A program made the translations under genes and the position numbers. The notes beneath the pieces are model-generated. The model was not told the origin of the DNA. It did not search any database and saw nothing but the letters and a program-made list of their open reading frames with translations. Below are positions 56,335 through 64,000 of a stretch of 64,000 nucleotides of DNA, piece after piece (position 1 is the stretch's first letter; each line of letters starts with the position of its first letter). The stretch comes from Silene conica (lineage: Eukaryota; Streptophyta; Magnoliopsida; Caryophyllales; Caryophyllaceae), in the NCBI GenBank assembly GCA_029255685.2, contig CM055314.2:37950790-38014789 (forward strand). Direction: 5' to 3'.

Positions 56335-59311
56335 AACATCCCTCCTTTATAGATGTTGAGTTGTGAACCAACTCGGCCGAGTATGAGTTACTCGGCCGAG
56401 TAGGTCACACTCGGCCGAGTAGTGTTGACTCGGCCGAGTAGGGTCTATTTGGCCGAGTTTCTCTTGGCAATAGCTATCTCGTTTTGAGCCGTAGGCTGCG
56501 AGCTTACCTAGTAGACAAGTAGTTTGAACAAGTACCCGACTTAGTGAGCTACAATATGGTCTTATGATTAGCCTTTGGCACCTTTGCATGTCATATTCAT
56601 TTCGAGACGTTTCTTCTACAGTTAATGTTTGGTTTTAAGTATATATCTTTGTTGTAGTACATAAGTTAAGCCGATTTTTAAATCGGCATGGTTTCGTGAG
56701 GAGGTCTAGTGTCGGAGGTGTTTATGAGGAAAAAGTGGTGAACGCTAGTGAAGTTTATGACCTTTTGAGTTGGAGAGCGAGCCATGTGAGGGAAGTTGGG
56801 CGAGATTTTCGTGAGCTTGGGTGTGGTTTTGATGTTTACATGGTTAAGTGGTAAGGTAGTCGGAAGTAAGTAAGGATGAAAGATAGGTGTATCGATACCA
56901 ATTGAGAATGATAAGGGATAAAGATGAAGGATGTATATAGTTAGGTTGGTTGAGAAAGTGCGTAATGGATTTTCGTTAAGATATTTGGAGGAGAATTTTG
57001 TGCTTGGTTGAGAAATTTGTATATATTTGTGACGATTGGAAACTTAGGTTTCTGAGGGGTGGTTATGGGTATATAAAAGTTTGGGGGATGTTAACAATGT
57101 AAAGAGGCTTATGAGATATGTGTGATATCATGTATAAAGGATGAGTTAAGTAATTGGAAAATAATTAGTGAGTGCTTGGGCTTGTTAGCGGTGTGTGGAG
57201 AGTAGTTGAATGCTAAGGGAGTTTATGGCTATAAGGGAATAAAGAGTGATGATTCGAATAAAGAGGATGTGGTAATGAAAACAATGAGATGATATTTTAT
57301 TGACTAAGGAGTTAGAGAGAATGTGTATACACTTGAGTGATCGAGTGATGTGATCGGATGCCATGGGAATAGAATGATGGTGGCGTGAGTCGAGTGTATG
57401 TGACAAAAGTTACAAGGTATGGAAATAGGTGATAATAGTGGTGTAGAGTACTATAACAAGGATGTGAATTAAGGGGTACATACGAGATAAGAAGATGACA
57501 TGCTAGTCGTGGGTTTCAAGGAATTAAAGAGTGTGTGCTTGATAAAGTCGTTATACAGTGAGTAAGTTTAGGGGAAAGTTATGGTATGAAGATGATCAAG
57601 GATATGTTTGGTATCGATATTGAGGTAACTTTGATGATAGGATTATTGGTGCATGCTAGTGGAATTGGTGCTAATGATAGCAAGGGAGCCTGGAATGCAG
57701 AAGGAGAAGTCATTTGTTAGTTGTCGAGTAGTAGATATACGGTCGCGTCGGTAGAATAATAGTGATTTTGTGGGTTCGGTATTGTGTATGTGTGATGCAC
57801 GTAAGTGATTATGTGAAGTGACAATCTCTCGGTTTGTGGTATGGAATGATGCGCCCAAGGTCGTTGTCTGAATCTTCCTCGTAGCATGTTGTACATAATG
57901 ATTTGGTGAGACTATATTAAGGCATCATAATCCATGTGGTTTTTTGTGCTTCGGAATGGAAGTCGAGCTTGGTACTCCGTGCCACGATGCGGGTACCTTC
58001 GCGTTGTGATGCGGTTGTCGGTGACGGTGTTGCGATGCCATCACCAAGAGTTATGGTGGAAAGGATATGGTTGTTTTGAAATCGTTTACGCTTTTTCTAA
58101 TGTTATATATCTTACTATCGCTTTTTAATAAGGTGACATGTGGATAAATTTCGGCTGTGGTCGCATTATTGTCTTATTTTCATATGTTTGACATTCATAA
58201 GATCTAACTATTGGTTTTAGTGTGAACTTGAGGTGCGTGGGGTATTTCTTGACGTAGGAGTATACTTATGAGACAAACTTTTGAAAGGATATGTCATGTT
58301 GGTATTGGCATATGGATTGTGGTCATGGTTACATGTGTTATTGAGACCTTGGACTCGGGGGCGAGATTAGAGTATGTTATGAATGAGAGTCGAACATGTG
58401 TTGGTGTTCTTGTAGTTATAGTGGTACCTTAGTAAGTGGAAACGAAGTTATGGGAGATTGTTGGAGTACTTTCGGTCGTGTGTGAAGCGAGGCGCTTGTT
58501 ATCATGGTTTTAGAAAATAGTTGGTGGAATGTGTGTGTGCAACGCTAAAAGTTGCAGGTGGAATATGGACCCTTAGTATGCTGGGATTAGTAGCATGTTA
58601 AGTGATGAACAAACTGAACAAAAGACGAAAATTCGAGGATTAAGTGAGTATGGATTTTGAGTTGTGAGTTATGTTTTAGGTTTAGATGCGGGAGTAGAAA
58701 GAAATGTGGACGGGCAGTAATGTTGAAGAGTTGATATCGTGGTTATGTTCGGAGCTTTGTGGTAGATGTGATGATGGAGTGTGGAATAAGTGAATGTATA
58801 TAATTGTTAGAGGACGAAAGTCTTAGGTATATGTGTGGTGATCAAGGTTACGGTTGTGGTTAGATATCGGAGGCAGAAGATGATGACAGTGAGATAGAAT
58901 CAGTAAGGATTTAGTACTAGGCTAGTAGAGACGTTATATTAAGAGAGGTCGGACGCGGAAAAGAGAGTTTGATAGTTTTTGCTTGTTGCAGTATACTTGG
59001 AAGTGTAAGGTTAATGTAGCTTTACGGATGGAATTCTGACTGTATTATTAAAGGTAAATGTGGCGTGATGGCAATACGTGGTTTTATGTATGTTCATGGA
59101 GGGAGATTGTGGAGGTGTATGGTTAGGATAGTATTGACGACTGCGAGTAGTAACACGTGTGAGCGTGAGTAGGTTTTGGAAGTCAAGGTTCCCTATTAGG
59201 GTGAGAGAATGTAACTGTTCCTGGTAAGATATGCTTGATGGATTGTATTGCGATTGGATTTAAATGTGTGATATAGAAGCAATACAAAGTTATCAGCACT
59301 TAGATGACTTG
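56335..59311. other. Unassigned repeat-like region, no gene seen
   Basis: This is about 3 kb without a convincing frame on either strand. The left edge TGTAACATCCCTCC looks like the start of a gypsy-type LTR, but no matching end is found, so this is only a suggestion. A palindrome array sits at 56371-56458. The remainder is G/T-rich on the plus strand, with many short frames that show no domain. Confidence 0.5.
56371..56458. repeat. Five ACTCGGCCGAGT palindromes at 19-base steps
   Basis: Units start at 56371, 56390, 56409, 56428 and 56447. The first four are exact 12-base palindromes; the fifth reads ATTTGGCCGAGT. The step is exactly 19 bases throughout, and the spacers differ. Confidence 0.97.
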
Positions 59312-60553
59312 TGATACGTGCATTTACTATACATTTTATCTATAGTTCAGCACGTATTTCTATGCATATTTGTAGTTTTTAGTTACCTTTCCTCCCGAAC
59401 GGTTTACTTTGGCATTTCTATATTTTAAATGTAGGAATAAGCGGAAGTGAGCAAAATCAAGCTTTAATCGTCCTCCGGAAGCCATTCTAAGGATTTGCAC
59501 GAAGCAAGGATCCGAACTCATAGCCTAGAGATGCGTGCGAGCCAACTAGAGGATGGAATACACAGGAAGTGGTCAATCGACTTACCTAATCGGTCGACTG
59601 ACCAGCGCACAGTTACAGAAGGCATTATCTACAGCTATGTTGGTCGACCGACCACTATACCCGGTCGGTCGACCAGACGACAGGTTCCGCTGTTTGTTTC
59701 GGTTTTAATCCTTTTGATCTTGTAATTAGAAGAGTATTTAAGAACGCTTGAGTATTGTAATTAGGTTAAGCAGTCACAATTAGCAAAAACACATTAGTTT
59801 AGAGAGAAGAATTCCAACTGTCAGATTTGTTCTTATTTTCCAATTGGTTTGTAAGTTTTATGCAATTTATCTTTCTTGTCATTCAATTTCATTGTTCATT
59901 GTTGTTATTGTTATTCAATTTATGTTTTGCCCTCTTGAATCTTCATCTTCAATTATGTTATCTTGCTTGTTGTTCTTCAATTTTGCTAATATTAGTTTCA
60001 TGATTATGCATAGCTAATTCATATGATTGGGAATTAGGGGAACCATGGCTAAAATTAGGTTTTAATGGTTTTATGATTAGTATACCGATCCCCATTGTTG
60101 TTGGTGAACTAATTCTTTAAGATTGAAAGATTGTTAGAATTAGTTTAACAACAATTTTGGGATTGCCTTATGAACGAAAGTTTAGTGTTTTACTAGGAAC
60201 CCTAAGACCGTAAGGATTGGGTAGAATATTGACCTAAGGTTTATTCTTTGTTCCTTGGGATTGTGTTAAATGATTATTTACCCTTTATTGACTTGCCCTA
60301 GCCATGGGGAACCGAAGTTCCTAATCATCCTTTTACTTTTGTTTCGTATTCTTGTTTATTTTACCATCTTAGTTGTTAGCCTCAACCATCAATCAAAACC
60401 CCCTTTTTTGTTACTTTCAATAGACTTTAAATTCACAAACAATATTAACCTTGTCTCCTTGTGGTTCGACCCTTGACTTACTCTATTTAGTTTAACCTGA
60501 GGTTTTATAAATCTTATCTTTGGCACCCCTCAACGACGGTCTATTCCTCATCA
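59312..60553 (+). repeat. 5' LTR of the Athila-like element
   Basis: The start TGATACGTGC and end CTCATCA give short inverted ends (TGAT and ATCA). The phrase CTCCTTGTGGTTCGACCC near the end is common to Athila-type LTRs. The right edge is less certain than the left. Palindrome boxes lie at 59571-59674. Confidence 0.7.
59571..59674. repeat. Two pairs of GGTCGACCGACC-type boxes in the Athila-like LTR
   Basis: Boxes start at 59571 (GGTCAATCGACT), 59592 (GGTCGACTGACC), 59642 (GGTCGACCGACC) and 59663 (GGTCGGTCGACC). The step in each pair is 21 bases, as in copies III and IV. Confidence 0.95.
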
Positions 60554-60569
60554 TGGTTTTCCTCAATAG

Positions 60570-61190
60570 TACTTGTGCAACCAATTCTACAATGCCGTTT
60601 ATGATGACTACAAGGTAATTCTTGATGCAGCCGCCAATGGTAGATTCCAAAATAATACCAACCATATGAAGGGTTGGAACACTATTGAAGACATGGCGGT
60701 GCATAGGGCCGAATTTGGGAGTTCGCGTTTGAATTCGCGAAGGTTGAATGTAGAGATGGATAGGGTATTAGCTCTTGAGACAACCGTTGAAGCTCGTTTT
60801 GAAAAGCTTGAGGCAGCCCAGCTGAAGCAAGAAAGTGCGAACCTAGTTACTACGGTTGACAACACGGGTGAAACGACGGAGTTGAGAGAGCTTGTTCATG
60901 CTCTAATGAAACAAATGATGGAAATGGAAAAGGCTCAAGTAGCTTCATTGAAGACTTTTGAGGACCAATTAGCAATCTTAGCTGCTAATCAGATTGCTAG
61001 CTCTCCGGGCAGCTGTGAGAGTTCCATAGAGACATTAAATGCCATAAATCTCAGAAGTGGTCGTGCTTATGACGGACCAACTTCCAAGGAGGATTATGCC
61101 GAAGTTCGTGATAAAGAAACAGATCCCGTAACCAGGTCGGGAGGTCGACCGACCACTACATCAGGTCGACCGACCGAGATACCTGACTAG
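60570..61190 (+). pseudogene. gag: Athila-like gag, C-terminal part only
   Basis: The frame opens just after a stop at 60567-60569, right beside the LTR, with no ATG at its beginning. The visible part holds the conserved QFYN and LDAAANGRF segment, a coiled-coil-like middle and the AINLRSGRAYDG segment near the gag end. About the first half of gag and the untranslated leader are missing through a deletion. The last codons run through two palindrome boxes (61143 and 61164), giving GRPTTTS and GRPTEIP. Confidence 0.82.
61143..61175. repeat. Pair of GGTCGACCGACC boxes inside Athila-like gag
   Basis: Exact 12-base boxes at 61143-61154 and 61164-61175 have a 21-base step, equal to seven codons. 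They lie at the 3' end of the gag frame. Confidence 0.97.
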
Positions 61191-61199
61191 CGATTAGTT

Positions 61200-64000
61200 T
61201 CTGGAAAACAGAAGAATTCTGATAACAGCGCATCAGGTTGGAGATGACACTATCGAGTTTAGTCTTGCCCATAAGGCAACTACTCTTACTGATGATACTT
61301 GTTGCTCCATTGATATTATTGACAGGAATGTTATCCGTAACTGGAGGGAATCCTTGACCAAGGATCCCTTAGATGATTTAACAGTTTTGGATAAGTGTGC
61401 AGGTAATCCAGCTGAGAATGCTGAGGAGCTGGATGTTGTGGAAGCAGAGATAGAGGAATATGAGCTAACTGAGGAAGAAGATGAGAAGCTCATGAGCTTA
61501 GCTAATGCTAATCTAGTAAACATGTGCTATGCTATTAGTACTGATTTTGTTCATGCCATAGAGGTAAAGGTACCAGAGCGTAAGACACTTCCTCCTAATC
61601 TTAAGTATGTTTTCATAGATGACACTGAGCAGTACCATGCGATTGTTAGTTCTAAACTTGACCCTAACCAACTTTCTGCCTTGATGACTGTTCTCAAAAA
61701 GAACATGAAAGCTTTAGGTTATTCTTTGGATGACATTAAGGGCATCAGTCCTGATGTTTGCATGCATCGGATAGAGTTAGAGGAAGGGCATAAGCCCTAT
61801 AGAAAGGGTCAACGTAAGTTGAACCCTAAGATGCAGGAGGTAGTTATGGCTGAGGTAATGAAACTTCTTGATGCAGGTATTATTTATTCAGTTGTGAACT
61901 CCAAGTGGGTTAGCCCAGTTCAGGTGGTTCCTAAGAAAGGAAGAACCACTATGGTTAAAAATGAGAAAAATGAATTAATACCTACTAGAGTAGTGACAGG
62001 GTGGCGGATGTGCATTGATTATAGACAGTTAAATGCCGCCACCAAGAAAGACCATTTACCCCTTCCTTTTGTTGACCAAATGACTGAGAGACTTGCTTCT
62101 AATAAATTCTTCTGTTTTCTAGATGGTTATTCAGGTTTTTTCCAGATTCCCATCCATCCTGATGATGAGAGTAAGACTACCTTTACTTGCCCACAAGGTG
62201 TTTTTGCATACCCAGAATGCCTTTTGGGTTATGTAATGCTCCTGCCACCTTTCAAAGGTGTATGATGGATATCTTTTCTGATTTTATTGAGAACATCATG
62301 GAGGTATTTATGGATGATTTCTCTGTTTATGGTAATGAGTTTGATCAATGCTTAGCTAATCTTGATAAAGTCTTGCAGCGTTGTATTGATGTAAACCTTG
62401 TCTTAAACTAGGAGAAGTGTCAGTTTATGGTCGCTGAGGGGGTAGTGTTAGGGCATCTTATATCTGATAAGGATATTCATGTAGATAAAGCAAAGGTGCA
62501 AGTGATTGAGCAATTACCCCCTCCTGTTAATGTTAAGGGGATGAGAAGTTTCTTAGGACATGCAAGTTTTTATCGCCGTTTCATTAAGGACTTCTCTAAG
62601 ATTGCTAAACCACTTACACAGTTTCTCCTTAAGGATGTTGTCTTTGAGTTTACTGATGAGTGCCTTTCAGCTTTTAAAAGGTTGAAGGAAGCTTTGATCT
62701 CAGCACCGATCATCCAGCCACCAGATTGGGATCTCTCTTTTGAGATCATGTGCGATGCCAGTGACTATGCTGTGGGTGCTGTGCTAGGTCAAAGGAAGAA
62801 CAAGGCTCTGAATGCTATATACTATGCGAGCCGGACCCTAGATGAGACTCAAGTTAACTACTTAACCACTGAGAAGGAGATGCTAGCTGTGATATTTGCC
62901 TTAGAGAAATTCCGATCCTATTTGGTAGGTAATAAGGTAATTGTTTATACTGACCATGCAGCTTTGAAGGGCCTCTTCCTGAAGAAATATTCAAAGCCAA
63001 GGCGGTTGAGGTGGATACTCCTTCTACAAGAGTTTGACATTGAGATTAGGGACAAGAAAGGCGCGGAGAATGTGGTAGCTGACCACCTATCTCGCCTTCA
63101 GCTGACTGATGGGGAAGATTCTTTACCTATTGATGATTCATTTCCTGATGAGAGTTTATTTATCATTAATAGTTCAGGTTTTAACCCCCCTCCTTGGTAT
63201 GCTGATTTTGCTAACTTTGCTGTCACACGTAAAATTCCTCCAGAGCTTTCATGGCAACAGAAGAAGAGATTTATCTTTGACGCAAAGCAGTATTTTTGGG
63301 ATGACCCTTATGTTTTCAAGGAATGCGGAGATGGAGTTATCCGGAGATGCGTCCCCCAATGGGAGGTGAATAACATTTTGGAAGCATGCCACTCTTCTGC
63401 TTATGGTGGTCACCACGGTCCATCTAGGACCGTGGCAAAGGTATTACAGTCTGGTTTTTATTGGCCTACTTTCCATGCTGATTGTAGGAATTTTGTAGGT
63501 AGCTGTGATGCTTGTCAGAGATCTGGGAATGTCTCCAAAAGACATGAGATGCCAGAGGTTGGTATTTTAGAGGTAGAGATTTTTGATGTCTGGCGCATTG
63601 ATTATCAGGGACCTTTCCCTAGCAGTCAAGGTAACAGGTATATTCTTGTCGTCGTTGATTATGTGTCTAAGTGGGTAGAAGTTATTGCTACTCCCCATTG
63701 TGATGCAAAAGTTGTTATTAAACTGTTTAAGAAAATCATATTTCCTCGCTTTGGTGTCCCTAGGGTTGTCATTAGTGATGGGAGTATGCATTTCAAAGAG
63801 AAACAATTAGGTGCCTTGCTAAATAAATTCGGTGTCCAACATCGTAGGAGTCTAGCATATCACCCTCAGACTAGTGGTCAAGTTGAGATCTCTAATAAAG
63901 AACTCAAGGAGACCCTAGCCAAAGTTGTTTCTAAGTCTAGGAAAGATTGGAGTCTAAAGCTTGATGATGTTTTATGGGCTTATAGAACTGCGTTCAAAAC
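61200..64000 (+). pseudogene. pol: Athila-like pol: RT, RNase H, integrase; broken and incomplete
   Basis: After a protease-RT linker (about 61200-61600) comes a Ty3-type RT with the LDGYSGFFQIP motif and an FMDD catalytic site (about 62315). RNase H (MCDASDY, then TDHAAL) and an integrase with an HHCC-type finger and a DDE core follow, to the window end. A one-base loss near 62211-62213 shifts the RT frame. A TAG at 62409-62411 stands where Trp is usual (LVLNWEK-type context). From 62412 the frame is open for 529 codons to base 64000. The second catalytic integrase region reads ISDGSMHF where ISDGGSHF is usual. The protease is largely absent. Confidence 0.88.

Larger units (their letters stand above)
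59312..64000 (+). mobile_element. Athila-like Ty3/gypsy element, decayed, runs off the window
   Basis: The order is an LTR, a gag piece lacking its N-terminus, and pol with the protease missing but RT, RNase H and integrase present. RT wording such as MHRIELE and VCIDYR-type motifs, and the LYS-free gag end AINLRSG, match Athila-type elements. Internal deletions, one frameshift and stops make it inactive. Confidence 0.88.

Overview
The window is plant nuclear DNA made entirely of nested and rearranged transposable elements. I see no host gene, tRNA, rRNA or CRISPR array. The element set (Ty1/copia, a Sirevirus-type copia, Ty3/gypsy of chromovirus and Athila types, a plant L1 LINE with a zf-RVT-like end, and a CACTA transposon) points to a dicot with a large, repeat-rich genome. 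Caryophyllales is a guess from general resemblance and is not demonstrated here.

Layout, left to right. (1) 1-7202, minus strand: a copia element (copy I) with an uninterrupted 1343-codon gag-pol frame and its 5' LTR at 6208-7202; the window starts inside its 3' tail. A 72-base piece of a second tail sits directly behind that LTR (7203-7274), and an inverted junction follows. (2) 7275-8837, then 22195-23010, plus strand: copy II, a 5'-truncated copia. It is split by an L1 LINE (8838-22194, minus) with target duplications. The LINE is itself split between ORF1 and ORF2 by a full-length copia, copy III (12406-20968, minus). (3) 23011-46953, plus strand: copy IV, which shares the LTR at 23011-24002 with copy II as a tandem internal-LTR-internal array. 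Its 3' tail is split by a complete Sirevirus-like element (30543-46388; TSD GTGGG). The Sirevirus pol gene is in turn split by a 4361-bp CACTA element (35855-40215; TSD TCA). (4) 46954-52815: a non-coding gypsy-type element with a 3-kb LTR, most of its 5' LTR missing. (5) 52816-55572, minus: leader and LTR of a diverged relative of copies I-IV (copy V). (6) 55573-56334: decayed gypsy protease region. (7) 56335-59311: unassigned repeat-like DNA with a five-unit palindrome array. (8) 59312-64000: an Athila-like gypsy element, decayed, running off the window.

Insertion order from nesting: the tandem copia array came first, then the LINE and Sirevirus, then copy III into the LINE and the CACTA into the Sirevirus. 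By-eye LTR comparison agrees. The Sirevirus LTRs differ at about 5 of 1475 sites, and those of copy III at about 3 of 959. The LTRs of copy IV differ at about 6 of 421, and those of the gypsy-type element at about 5 of 212.

The most unusual signal is a set of 12-base palindrome-like boxes (GGTCGACCGACC, GGTCGGTCGACC, CTCGATCGAG, ACTCGGCCGAGT). They come mostly in pairs with a fixed 21-22 base step. They occur in the untranslated leaders of three copia copies, in the LTR and the gag end of an Athila-like element, and (at a 19-base step) in a third repeat. In the copia leaders, different box sequences occupy corresponding positions.
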